From Deltaproteobacteria bacterium (lineage in GTDB: Bacteria; Desulfobacterota; JAENJC01): DNA of 15,534 nucleotides. This document shows, piece by piece, positions 1-7,952 of the stretch. Location: the NCBI GenBank assembly GCA_016208525.1, contig JACQYJ010000060.1, positions 1 to 15,534 on the forward strand. The letters are read 5' to 3'. The first letter of the stretch is position 1. Each line of letters opens with the position of its first letter. The notes below the pieces were generated by a model, which was given only the letters and a program-made list of their open reading frames with translations, searched no databases and was not told the origin of the DNA. The position numbers and the translations under genes were made by a program.

Positions 1-89
1 GATAATTCTATGCCTTCAGTCTCCCTTATGATGCTGATTATCCTGCTGCCCATCCTTCCGGCAGCGCCGGTGAGTATGGTCTTAACCAT
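1..89 (-). CDS. dapB: 4-hydroxy-tetrahydrodipicolinate reductase, N-terminal part (cut by window edge)
   Basis: Only the first 29 codons are in the window. The peptide begins MVKTILTGAAGRMGSRI, and the GAAGRMG stretch (residues 8-14) is the nucleotide-binding loop characteristic of DapB, which reduces the DapA product with NAD(P)H on the way to diaminopimelate and lysine. A GGGAG ribosome-binding site lies about 7 bases upstream of the ATG at 89. It sits directly downstream of dapA and dapF on the same strand, which supports the identification and an operon. Nothing can be said about the rest of the gene. Confidence 0.85.
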   Translation of the reverse strand, partial: MVKTILTGAAGRMGSRIISIIRETEGIEL

Positions 90-112
90 TTTTATTCTCC
101 CGAAAGAAGCTG

Positions 113-185
113 TCAGCGTTCAGCCGTCAGCAGTCAGCATAACCCCGCTTAGCTGAAAGCTGAGCGCTAATCGCTGAATGCTAAC
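113..185. repeat. Inverted heptamer repeat array between dapB and dapA
   Basis: Four back-to-back heptamers of the form TCAGCNN occupy 113-140. After a 10-base spacer, five heptamers of the complementary type (NGCTGAN, with two units reading GCTAA) occupy 151-185. The two halves can pair into an imperfect hairpin. The array fills most of the dapA-dapB gap and touches the dapA stop codon. Short tandem heptamer repeats are known from intergenic regions of several bacteria; any role here as terminator or RNA-stability element is inference. Confidence 0.7.
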
Positions 186-949
186 TAAGTCAGCCCATAA
201 TCCTTCATGACCTTTTTGAGCTTATTGAGATTCCCTTCCGACATAGAGCACAGCGGGAGCCTCATCTCCCCGGAGACCTTCCCCATCAGTGACAGCGCGG
301 TCTTTACAGGGATCGGGTTTGTCTCATAGAACATCGCTCCATTTAACGGCAGAAGCCTGTAATGCAGATCAGTGGCCTTCTTCATGTCCCCTGCAAAATA
401 GGCGTCGCAAAGGTCCGCCATATCCTTTGGGGCCACATTGGCGACAACCGATATAACACCATGTCCGCCTATCGCCAAGGTCGGATATACAGTGAAGTCA
501 TCGCCGGACAGCAACAGGAAATCCTTTGGGGAGAGGTTTATCACATCGCTTATCTGCTTCAGGTCGCCTGTGGCCTCCTTTATCCCGACAATATTCTTTA
601 TCTCTGCAAGCCTCGCTACTGTCTCAGGGAGCATGTTCACACCAGTCCTTCCAGGGACGTTGTAGAGAATTATAGGTATGTCCACCTCTTCGGCGACCTT
701 CCTGTAGTGCTGATAAAGCCCTTCCTGAGTAGGCTTGTTGTAGTAAGGCGCTATCAAAAGCGCCGCATCAGCCCCTGCTTTTTTGGCATGTTTGGTAAGC
801 CTTGCGGCCTCAGCTGTGTTGTTTGAGCCTGTGCCTGCAATGACAGGAACCCTGCCGTTAACGGCTTCTATCGTAAGTCCTATGATCCTCTCATGCTCCT
901 CATGGCTCAGGGTTGCCGTAAATATAGGACAGTCCCCTAAGATTTTTAT
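185..949 (-). pseudogene. dapA: 4-hydroxy-tetrahydrodipicolinate synthase lacking its 5' end
   Basis: DapA condenses pyruvate with aspartate semialdehyde, the first committed step of the diaminopimelate pathway. The frame is open from 949 to the stop at 185-187. DapA-like sequence starts at 916 (ATLSHEEHE), which aligns with about residue 49 of the E. coli enzyme recalled from memory. The Schiff-base lysine (GIKEATGD), the catalytic tyrosine and substrate arginine (YNVPGRTG) and the LSGDD segment are present. The first ~48 residues, including the GTTGE motif with its active-site threonines, are absent. An in-frame TAA lies at 950-952, and there is no room for the missing 144 bases because dapF ends at 978. 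No ATG or GTG precedes the conserved core; the first TTG, at 757, would remove far more. The remnant is probably inactive unless the gap is an assembly error. Confidence 0.85.
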
Positions 950-950
950 T

Positions 951-978
951 TACTCATAGCTCATAGCTCATTGCTGAT
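951..978. repeat. Heptamer tandem repeat at the dapF/dapA junction
   Basis: Four consecutive heptamers (TACTCAT, AGCTCAT, AGCTCAT, TGCTGAT) follow the pattern [AT][AG]CT[CG]AT. The last one overlaps the dapF stop codon at 978-980. The array abuts the point where the dapA coding sequence is truncated, and it resembles the GCTGA-type heptamers on the other side of dapA. Confidence 0.65.
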
Positions 979-1799
979 TATTTCCATCCTTCTTCCCAAA
1001 GCTGCCCCTCATAAACCACACGGGCCTCTCCATCGAGAAAGACCTTTTTAAAATCGCTCCCGTCCTTTTCAAAATGGATCGTAAGGAGGCTTCCCCCCTT
1101 AGTTTTGACATTTACAGGAGAATCTACCTGCCCGCTTGACGCAGATATGAGAGCAGCCGCAACAGACCCGGTCCCGCAGGCCAGGGTCTCGTCCTCCACA
1201 CCCCTTTCATACGTCCTGATATTTATATGAGACCTGTCATGCACGGCAATAAAATTGACGTTCGTTCCTGCAGGTTGAAAGTGCGGGTGAAAACGTATTG
1301 CCTTTCCCGTCTTCCGAACATCGTAGTTCTCAAGCTCCTGGACAAATTTTACCACGTGAGGGACACCGGTATTAACAAAGTTCACGAGGTACTCCTTTCC
1401 TTCGATTGGAAGCCTTACGTCAAGCTCCAGGGCGTGTGGTTTAGACATCTCAAGCCTTACCCTGTGTCCGAGCGCCTCAGCATGGATAATCCCTGCCAGT
1501 GTCTCAAGAGAAAGCTTCTCTCCCGCAATCCCTTTAAGATAGGCGAATCTGGCGGCGCATCTGGCTCCATTTCCGCACATCTCCGCCTCGCTGCCGTCCG
1601 CATTAAAGAAGTGCCACTTGAAGTCAGCCTTATCTGAGTTTGTAATCAATACGACACCGTCGGCCCCGACGGATACGCCGCGCCTGCAGACCTTCTCCAC
1701 GAAATCGGTACAGTTGTCATGGTCTATGATCCCAAGGCGGTTATCTATAACTATGAAGTCATTTCCCGCCCCGCTCATCTTGAAAAAATCTATCTTCAT
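978..1799 (-). CDS. dapF: Diaminopimelate epimerase
   Basis: Cofactor-independent epimerase converting LL- to meso-diaminopimelate, the direct precursor of lysine and a peptidoglycan cross-linking residue. The protein is 273 residues, the usual length. Both catalytic cysteines are in their family motifs: MCGNGARC in the N-terminal half and LACGTGSVAA in the C-terminal half. The N-terminus MKIDFFKMSGAGNDF is typical. The start at 1799 is chosen because it matches the family N-terminus and follows a strong GGAGGGG ribosome-binding site; an in-frame ATG at 1856 would add 19 untypical residues. A TATAAT hexamer at 1822-1827 (minus strand) could be the -10 of an internal promoter, though no good -35 lies at the right distance. 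The gene is intact although both neighbours are damaged. Confidence 0.95.
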   Translation of the reverse strand: MKIDFFKMSGAGNDFIVIDNRLGIIDHDNCTDFVEKVCRRGVSVGADGVVLITNSDKADFKWHFFNADGSEAEMCGNGARCAARFAYLKGIAGEKLSLETLAGIIHAEALGHRVRLEMSKPHALELDVRLPIEGKEYLVNFVNTGVPHVVKFVQELENYDVRKTGKAIRFHPHFQPAGTNVNFIAVHDRSHINIRTYERGVEDETLACGTGSVAAALISASSGQVDSPVNVKTKGGSLLTIHFEKDGSDFKKVFLDGEARVVYEGQLWEEGWK

Positions 1800-1873
1800 T
1801 ATCCCCTCCGCGACTTTCAGGATTATAATTTTTACATAAAGATCCTTAAAGGTCAATAAAAAGCTCGGACAAT

Positions 1874-4659
1874 CTATTCAGTCAGCAAGCTCAACCCACG
1901 CGGACAAAGCAGGATAGTAAAGACCTTACTGTTTATTTTCTCAGCATTCCACTCCGTAAGACCTTCTCTGACTATCCTGCAAAGGTATCCATGAACCACA
2001 GTCCCCAGATGCTTTATTCCCTCTCCTGCCCAGTTAAATTCAGGTTCAGCGGATATGGAGGGAATGTCAGGCCCCGTGATGCCAACCTGAACAGGCCCGG
2101 CAGGCTCAGGAGATTCCCATGCGGATGAAAGCCGCTTCAGTCTCAGAATAACTTTATCTGACTTGTCACTCTCAATATCCCCGCCAGTACTTTCTATCAG
2201 CATCTCAGGCCTCAAGATGTGCTGAATGGACGCGAGGACCGATCCCGATGAAGCAGTTATCCCCCCCTTCTCCGTTTCCTTGACCTCTCCAAACAGATAG
2301 AGCCTCTTCCTTGCCCTTGTGGCAGCGACGTAGAAAAGCCTCGTTCTTTCGAGATCCTCCTTCAATGCATCTACTCCGTCCATGTACCTGTAGATGGCGC
2401 TTTCCGTCTTCCCTCCCCTGCTGCCAATCGGCGCAAGGAGAAGGTGTTTGCCCCTTTCCATCCAGAGGAGGAGCTTCTTGTCCCTCCCTCTTGTGGTCTT
2501 GCCAAGCCCCGGGAGGATCACATGGTCAAATTCAAGTCCCTTTGCCTTGTGAATGGTCATTATCTCGACCTGCTTTCCGTCTCTTCCAGATGGAGTGGCA
2601 TAAAGAGATTCTATTCTGGCTTCAAGACTGCCCTGGGAACCTGCCTCGCCCCCCGTGCTGACGGAATCGAGCATATCAAAGAAGGCGTCTGCATCCTTCA
2701 TGGCTGAGTCATCCACGCATGCAGGGCCGCCCAGCTCTATCCACAACCCCTCCAGCAATCTTCCTGGAGAGACCCTTCCATTCGATTCCAGGGCCTTCCT
2801 GAGTTTTTCAGTGATTGTTGAAAGGCGTATCTGCCCGTCTTCTGAAAGGGTCTTTATACGCTCATCATCATTCATCAGCGTCCGGACAGGGGTCTCCCTG
2901 TCCCCAAGGCAGAGTTTGTGCATGTCGGAGAGGGTCAGGCCGCACCACGGGGCGCGGAGTATGGCAAGCCACGCAACCCTGTCGCAGGGGTGCAACATGG
3001 ACCTCAGGAGGGAAAATAGGTCATGGATGACAGGTCTGTCTATCAGCGGGTCTATCTCCTCAGACCTGAACTCTATCCCTCCCCTTTTCAACGCCTTTAT
3101 TATCTCACCAAGGTGGGGACGCGAGCGCACAAGTATGGCAACGCTCTCATTGTCCCTGTTGACCCCTTTTACTATCTCCGCTATCCCCCCGGCCTCCCCT
3201 GCGTCGTCCCTTTCCCTGAACAAGCGGATGTCAACGGCTGTACAGTCCAGGGGCGGATGCACTGGTTCGAAAGGTGAATAAGTTATTGCGCCGGTCAGAC
3301 TGTCTTCCGTCTCAGGAAATGCATCCTGAAATGCCTCATTTACCCATTCTATGATCCTCTGCTGCGACCTGAAGTTGCTTGATAAGGTCAACGGGTGCAG
3401 CCTGATATTATTTATCCCTTCGTTTCGGGCATCAATGAAAAGCCCTACTACCGCCTCCCTGAAGAGGTATATAGACTGCATGGGGTCTCCAACGATAAAG
3501 AGCGTCCTCCCGTCCCCCGCCTCCCATCCCCTCGTAATGGCCTTCATTAAGTTAAGCTGGGTGCGGGAGGTGTCCTGGTATTCGTCCACAAGGATATGCC
3601 GGACCCTGTAATCAAGAGAGAGCATCAGGTCTGTGGGGTTATCGTCGGTCCCCAGGGCATTCAGCGCAGCCATGGAAACGGCCTGGAAGTCCACAGCGCC
3701 TTCCTCGGCAAAGACCTTTATAAGCTCTCTCTCCGCCACAGGGAGAAGGTGAAGGAGCGCATCAAGTATCTCCCATTCCTCTTCTTCGTATCCGGAAACG
3801 GGAAGAGTGACCATGACTGAGAGTGCTGCGCGGAGTGGTTCGTTATCCGACAGGGTAGTAAGAAGAGCCTGAAACATTTCCTTGTTCTTTAACGCCTCAT
3901 CCGTCTTATCGGCCGGGAAACCGGACTTCTTGTTTATGCCACCCGGCTTCCTCCACTCACCTACCTTTGTCAGAAGCAGTTCTGCTATTCCCTGCCATAT
4001 AGGAAGATAGTCCGCAACCACGTCCGGCAGTTTATAGAGAGCCGCTAATCCGGTTATTGGCGAGCCCTTAGCCTCATTTAAGAGGTTGGAGGCGGCGTAT
4101 CTTGCGGATGCTGTCAGGTCATCAACAAGGTGTTCAGGAAATCTCTCTCTTCCCCTTTTCAGGTAGTCCTCAATAAGATTCTTTACAGAACCCTCCAGCA
4201 TCCTCCTGAAATCATCATCACCAGTATCCCTCTGAATATGCCTCAGCCACTGCTCCCTCTTCTGAAGCATTATAACAAGCCGCTCTTCCAGCCCCTGGAC
4301 GGAGTTGTCAAGATGCCTGAGCGCCTTACGCACAGCATCCCCGGTCCTGCCCTCTTCCTCGACCATAAGGATGGTCCGCCTTGCCGCATCCCTGTAAAGC
4401 TCATCAGGCGTCCCTGTTATGGACGGCTGCCTGCCAAGGCGGGAGAGCAGCGGCATCTGTCTCGTGAGGGACGAACATAAGGAGTCTATTGTCTGAACCC
4501 TCAACCTTCCAGGGTTTTCCAGGAGGTTCCACCCCATTTCGGAATCCCTTTTCAAAGCCGTTTTAGCCAGTTCAGGGCCTGGACAATGAAAGACCTGGAA
4601 GGGTCAAGCGCCTCTTCCCGCTCTTTCAGATCGGGGATATTGTTAATAGAGTCAGTCAT
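1874..4659 (-). pseudogene. RecB/UvrD-type (COG1074-like) helicase-nuclease with two internal deletions
   Basis: Superfamily 1 helicase of the exonuclease V / AddA-RecB type, acting on double-strand ends. The main open frame (893 codons from 4555) carries DEYQD (residues 324-328), GDPMQSIYLFREA (356-368), SNFRS (393-397), a TIHKAKGLEFDH motif (667-678) and FYVAATRARKRLYLF (741-755). The true start is probably the ATG at 4659: 28 codons run to FIVQA, normally followed by a PAGSGKT Walker A loop. Instead the sequence jumps at ~4575, out of frame, to ELAKTALKRDSEMGW, losing Walker A. At the other end the frame runs to INSK (~1925) and then reads unrelated residues. In another frame the same DNA reads GLYYPALSAWVELAD followed by a stop at 1878-1880, which looks like the natural C-terminus. 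The nuclease region between is therefore missing. The product as read cannot bind ATP normally. Confidence 0.85.
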
Positions 4660-4746
4660 AATATTTCCTATATACCGGTTTTTATTGTAGCAATTCATAA
4701 AAGACAAATCTACTGCCCATTTGTTATCGGGTCTTCGACCAGGCAG

Positions 4747-5600
4747 AAAGGGGACAGGCTACTTAAATATCGTATAAATATGTAAATTTAGCCTCAGTTG
4801 TAAACTCGTACAATCTTCGCAGAGATTAATAAGATCGTCTATAGACATGATTAGGTATTTCTGTTAAGGTGCTGGGATATTTGAATATATCTGACTGGGT
4901 TGATTTGATGGGGTATAAGTAGTGCCGAGAATATCAAGAGGGTTGGCAGACGGTTTTATATATCACGTGTTGAACCGTGGCAATGGAAGACAGCAAGTCT
5001 TTAATGAAGACAATGAGTATGAATGCTTTATAGAGTTGATGGCAGAAGCAAAAACTATGTATGAGGTCCGAATATTGGCCTATTGTTTAATGCCGAACCA
5101 TTTTCATCTGCTTCTCGCTCCTGGAAAAGCGGAGGATATGAGTAAGTGGATGCAGTGGCTCATGACAAGCCATGTCCGTAGGCATCATAGAAATCATAGA
5201 ACCAGCGGGCACGTGTGGCAGGGGCGGTTTAAGAGTTTCATCGTCCAGAAAGATGAACATTTGTTAACAGTTGCAAGATATATTGAAGGGAATCCGGTTA
5301 GGGCGAGACTCGTTGCATCGGCAAAGGATTGGATATGGTCGTCGCATGCTGAAAGATGCAAAGAGCCAGGGAATTTTTTGATAGACAATCTTCCGATAGC
5401 GCTGCCGGAAAGCTGGACGGAATATGTTGATGTTCCTATTGGGTATGAATTGGAAAAGTTACGCAAGAGCGTATTGAGACAATCGCCGTTTGGTGCGGAC
5501 CAATGGGTCTCGGAGACATGCAAAGAGCTTGGGCTGGAGTCAACGATAAGAGAGAAAGGAAGGCCAAGAAAATGGGATTAGAAAGCAGCCTGTCCCCTTT
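4747..5600 (+). mobile_element. RAYT element bounded by 14-bp perfect inverted repeats
   Basis: The left end AAAGGGGACAGGCT (4747-4760) and the right end AGCCTGTCCCCTTT (5587-5600) are exact reverse complements and enclose the transposase gene with about 160 bases on the left and 6 bases on the right. Paired GGGGAC-type ends next to a TnpA_REP gene are what is expected of REP-type substrate sites of this transposase class. No target duplication is evident. The right boundary abuts what looks like the 3' end of a regulator gene, so the element may have landed in or beside it. Confidence 0.7.
4922..5581 (+). CDS. REP-associated tyrosine transposase (Y1 / TnpA_REP family)
   Basis: Single-strand DNA transposase of the HUH-Y1 type (IS200/IS605-related), 219 residues. 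The HUH metal-binding motif is visible as PNHFHLLL (about residues 58-65). The catalytic tyrosine is in ARYIEGNPVRA (about 118-128), the sequence expected for RAYTs. An N-terminal SRGLADGFIYHVLNRGNGR block is also family-typical. The start is GTG at 4922; a GGGG stretch about 9 bases upstream is the only ribosome-binding candidate. The 14-bp inverted repeats at 4747-4760 and 5587-5600 are probably the hairpin-type sites it acts on. RAYTs are usually single-copy and domesticated, associated with spread of REP sequences. The gene looks intact and full length. Confidence 0.92.
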   Translation: MPRISRGLADGFIYHVLNRGNGRQQVFNEDNEYECFIELMAEAKTMYEVRILAYCLMPNHFHLLLAPGKAEDMSKWMQWLMTSHVRRHHRNHRTSGHVWQGRFKSFIVQKDEHLLTVARYIEGNPVRARLVASAKDWIWSSHAERCKEPGNFLIDNLPIALPESWTEYVDVPIGYELEKLRKSVLRQSPFGADQWVSETCKELGLESTIREKGRPRKWD

Positions 5601-5606
5601 TCCGTT

Positions 5607-5702
5607 TCCGGGGAGGCAAGGCTCCTGAGGCTCTCTAAGATGATTGATAAACGAGATATGGAATGTATTCTGCTCATAATGAAACTGGCGGCGAGGAAGT
5701 GA
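5607..5702 (+). pseudogene. Possible 3' remnant of an XRE-type regulator gene
   Basis: Immediately after the right repeat of the transposase element, one plus-strand frame reads SGEARLLRLSKMIDKRDM and then ECILLIMKLAARK before a stop at 5700-5702. This basic amphipathic ending resembles the C-terminus of many XRE/Cro-type antitoxin-like regulators. No matching N-terminal part is found on the left side of the element. The call rests on sequence flavour only and may be chance. Confidence 0.3.
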
Positions 5703-5731
5703 GCGGTCTCAAGCAAGTTGGCTGGCTATTT

Positions 5732-5932
5732 TTAAGCCGCCTCGTATTGAAGGACTTTTAGCTGGTCAAGGTTCATCCTTGTACTCAGGTTAAGTATCTC
5801 AACACCAACTACCTTCCCGGCTGAATTAAAATCCAATACAACGCCGGGCTCAACTTCTTCTGATTCAATAATAGAAGATTCATCCAACCGGAAATAAAGG
5901 GCATCGTTTTCTTTGTCTACTTTTAACCTCAT
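5732..5932 (-). CDS. DUF2283 family protein (putative antitoxin-like partner)
   Basis: A 66-residue protein with the DUF2283 pattern: LKVDKENDALYFRL near the N-terminus, then a SEEVEPGVVLDF strand and GKVVGVEILNLS. Its start codon overlaps the stop of the upstream DUF4258 gene (ATGA, 4 bases), so the two are translationally coupled. DUF2283 genes commonly sit next to DUF4258 genes in a two-gene arrangement resembling toxin-antitoxin modules. Which partner, if either, neutralises the other is inference, and no biochemical role is known to me. The family assignment is more certain than the function. Confidence 0.8.
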   Translation of the reverse strand: MRLKVDKENDALYFRLDESSIIESEEVEPGVVLDFNSAGKVVGVEILNLSTRMNLDQLKVLQYEAA

Positions 5933-6174
5933 TGTTGCCTCCCTGCTCTACGATCAAAAAATACCGTAACTACTTTACCTGGTGAAAGAAACGGATTCAC
6001 AACAACGTGCAGAACCCGTTCACCATGTTCAGGTATTTTCTTGAAATAGTGAACGTTATTGTCAACTCCAACGTTCTTCCAATCAGGATTTTCGAGAGTC
6101 CGCCATACCCATTCTTCTGAAATAGTCCTTTCCTTCAGCATGTCACGGGTATGTTTTGACAGTATAGCATTCAT
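5929..6174 (-). CDS. DUF4258 family protein (putative toxin-like, RelE/BrnT-like size)
   Basis: An 81-residue protein with the DUF4258 layout: N-terminal LSKHTRDMLKERTISEEWV helix region, a central NPDWKNVG and VHYFKKIP, then ERVLHVVVNPF and VVTVFFDRRAGRQQ at the end. This family is small, basic and compared with RelE/BrnT-type toxins. It is first of two genes and is followed by the DUF2283 gene with a 4-base overlap. A near-consensus promoter lies at 6200-6229. The start at 6174 has only a weak ribosome-binding site. A toxin role is inferred from size, order and family habit, not from visible catalytic residues. Confidence 0.78.
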   Translation of the reverse strand: MNAILSKHTRDMLKERTISEEWVWRTLENPDWKNVGVDNNVHYFKKIPEHGERVLHVVVNPFLSPGKVVTVFFDRRAGRQQ

Positions 6175-6199
6175 AAAGAACTCGGGTAAATCTTGGTAA

Positions 6200-6229
6200 A
6201 TTATATGCAGGAAGGGTTTGGGATGTCAA
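6200..6229 (-). promoter_or_regulatory. Sigma-70 promoter of the DUF4258-DUF2283 pair
   Basis: On the minus strand a perfect TTGACA (6224-6229) and a perfect TATAAT (6200-6205) are separated by 18 bases. The predicted start is near 6193, giving a leader of about 20 bases before the ATG at 6174. The -35 box overlaps the ATG of the divergent HTH-like fragment. Confidence 0.7.
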
Positions 6230-6357
6230 ACACTATTTTTCAGCTTTTATATCCTAACAAAATCGCCGAATCCCTTGACGTTGAAGTTTACGAACTGTTT
6301 ATGTTTGAGGAGAGGGATAGAAGATCAGCCCGCAGTAGAGGCTATGCCTATATTTAA
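6223..6357 (+). pseudogene. Remnant of an XRE-type helix-turn-helix regulator
   Basis: A 44-codon frame contains KIAESLDVEVYELFMFEE, which closely resembles the last helix and tail of XRE-family DNA-binding domains (pattern: I A x x L x V x x Y E L F). The preceding half of the HTH domain is not present, and the residues before it (MSNTIFQLLYPN) do not look like the family. It is divergent from the DUF4258 gene, where an autoregulator of such a pair could sit. I read it as the truncated end of a regulator, not a functional gene. Confidence 0.45.
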
Positions 6358-6443
6358 CCTCTTATTCAAGGCTCTTTTGCGGCATAAAGTTAATTCTTCG
6401 GAATCGTTACCATCTGAGTCCCAAAATCTGCTATCTTAGTAGG

Positions 6444-7952
6444 ATGATGCTGTTTAACACAAACCTCCCTATCGAAGAGGTCATTCCAGATATCCGGCAG
6501 GCAATGGCTGCCGGCAGGAATGCCGTGCTGGAAGCGCCCCCTGGCGCAGGGAAGACAACCCTTGTTCCCCTTACTCTTCTGGAAGAGCCGTGGCTCAAAG
6601 GAAGGCGCATTGTGATGCTGGAGCCGCGCAGGCTTGCGGCCAGGGCAGCGGCCGTGAGGATGGCTAATCTTTTAGGTGAAGAGGTTGGGAAGACCGTTGG
6701 ATACCGCACCCGCCTGGACAGCAGGCTTGGGCCGTCCACTCGCTTAGAGGTGGTTACTGAAGGCATCCTTACCAGGTTCCTGCAGAGCGACCCTTCCCTT
6801 GATGGGACAGGCCTTGTCATATTCGATGAGTTCCACGAGCGGAGTATCCATGCGGACCTGGGGCTTGCCCTCTGCCTTGAAACCCAGACTGTTCTCAGGG
6901 AAGACCTGAGAATACTCATAATGTCAGCCACCCTTGATGGTCAGGATGTAGCAACTGTTTTAGGAAACGCCCCTGTTGTAAAGAGCGAGGGGAGGTCCTT
7001 TCCGGTTGAGACCAGGTATTTGCCGGAAAGGCGTCTATCCATGCGTGGAAATGATCTGACAGGGCCCTCTTTTATCTCTGTCGTTGCCAATACGATAATA
7101 AAGGCGATCCTGGATGAGGAAGGGAGCATACTGGCCTTTTTACCGGGTGGGAGTGAAATACGAAGGGTAGAGTCGAAACTGAAGGAAGGGAATCTGCCGT
7201 CAAATATAGATGTTGTTCCCCTTTACGGCGACCTCCCGCTTGAGTTGCAGGATAAAGCAATCAGGCCTTCCCATCCCGGCAGGCGCAAGGTGGTCCTTGC
7301 CACATCCATTGCGGAGACAAGCCTCACCATAGAAGGAGTCAGGGTAGTCGTAGACGGCGGGCTTATGCGCGTTTCCAGGTTCTCTCCGGCAGCAGGGATG
7401 AGCCGCCTGGAGACTGTCAGGGTCACCAGGGCCTCCGCAGACCAGAGGCGTGGAAGGGCTGGAAGGGTTGAGCCTGGGGTCTGTCTTCGCCTATGGTCAG
7501 AGACGGAGGGTAGAACCCTTAAGGAACAGAACACCCCTGAGATACTTGAGGCAGACCTTACCCCCCTTGCCCTTGAACTGGCCGCCTGGGGAGCAAAGGA
7601 TGCGGAAGAACTCCGCTGGCTTGATACTCCTCCAACAGGCGCCCTGGCCCACGCAAGAGAACTCCTTGCGCATCTCGGCGCTATAGACGAAAGGTTCAGC
7701 GTAACTTCCCACGGAAAGGAGATGGCAAGGATGGGACTCCATCCCCGACTTGCCCATATGGCGCTGAGAGGTAAAAAAATAGGGGTGGGAAATCTCGCCT
7801 GCGACCTGGCGGCGATCCTTACGGAGCGCGATCTATTTAAAATGCAGCAGGGTCAGGAAGACTCGGACCTGAGGCTGCGTGTTGAGGCGTTGCAGGGACA
7901 CAGGTCGGAGCAGGGGCAAAGAAGGCCTCGGAACAGGTCAGGAGACAGCTAA
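6444..7952 (+). CDS. hrpB: ATP-dependent helicase HrpB, N-terminal part (frameshifted gene)
   Basis: DEAH/RHA-type helicase; HrpB's cellular role is poorly defined. The first 502 codons contain Walker A APPGAGKTT (residues 31-39), the DEFH box (128-131), SAT (161-163), TSIAETSLTIEGV (helicase C domain) and QRRGRAGR (334-341). The frame agrees with the family up to about VEALQGHRS (codon 488, 7905-7907) and then runs out of homology to a stop at 7950-7952. The continuation lies in the frame one base back (GAGAKKASEQVRRQLNL), so one base appears to be missing near 7905. The second ATG at 6447 is an equally possible start; the ribosome-binding sequence AGTAGG is very close to both. Confidence 0.9.
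   Translation: MMLFNTNLPIEEVIPDIRQAMAAGRNAVLEAPPGAGKTTLVPLTLLEEPWLKGRRIVMLEPRRLAARAAAVRMANLLGEEVGKTVGYRTRLDSRLGPSTRLEVVTEGILTRFLQSDPSLDGTGLVIFDEFHERSIHADLGLALCLETQTVLREDLRILIMSATLDGQDVATVLGNAPVVKSEGRSFPVETRYLPERRLSMRGNDLTGPSFISVVANTIIKAILDEEGSILAFLPGGSEIRRVESKLKEGNLPSNIDVVPLYGDLPLELQDKAIRPSHPGRRKVVLATSIAETSLTIEGVRVVVDGGLMRVSRFSPAAGMSRLETVRVTRASADQRRGRAGRVEPGVCLRLWSETEGRTLKEQNTPEILEADLTPLALELAAWGAKDAEELRWLDTPPTGALAHARELLAHLGAIDERFSVTSHGKEMARMGLHPRLAHMALRGKKIGVGNLACDLAAILTERDLFKMQQGQEDSDLRLRVEALQGHRSEQGQRRPRNRSGDS

Noticed and set aside
1822..1856. dapF promoter using TATAAT at 1822-1827 and TTGACC at 1851-1856
   Set aside because: Spacer of 23 bases is outside the working range.
4759..4848. 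A 29-codon minus-strand ORF (MSIDDLINLCEDC...) inside the left arm of the transposase element
   Set aside because: No ribosome-binding site and no family recognised, and its stop overlaps the terminal repeat; length is within chance.
6001..6025. GAAC...GTTC pair as a second LexA box
   Set aside because: Only two bases separate the half-sites and it lies inside the DUF4258 coding region.
6407..6437. Possible hrpB promoter TTACCA / TATCTT
   Set aside because: Spacing of 19 and poor -35 match; too weak to annotate.
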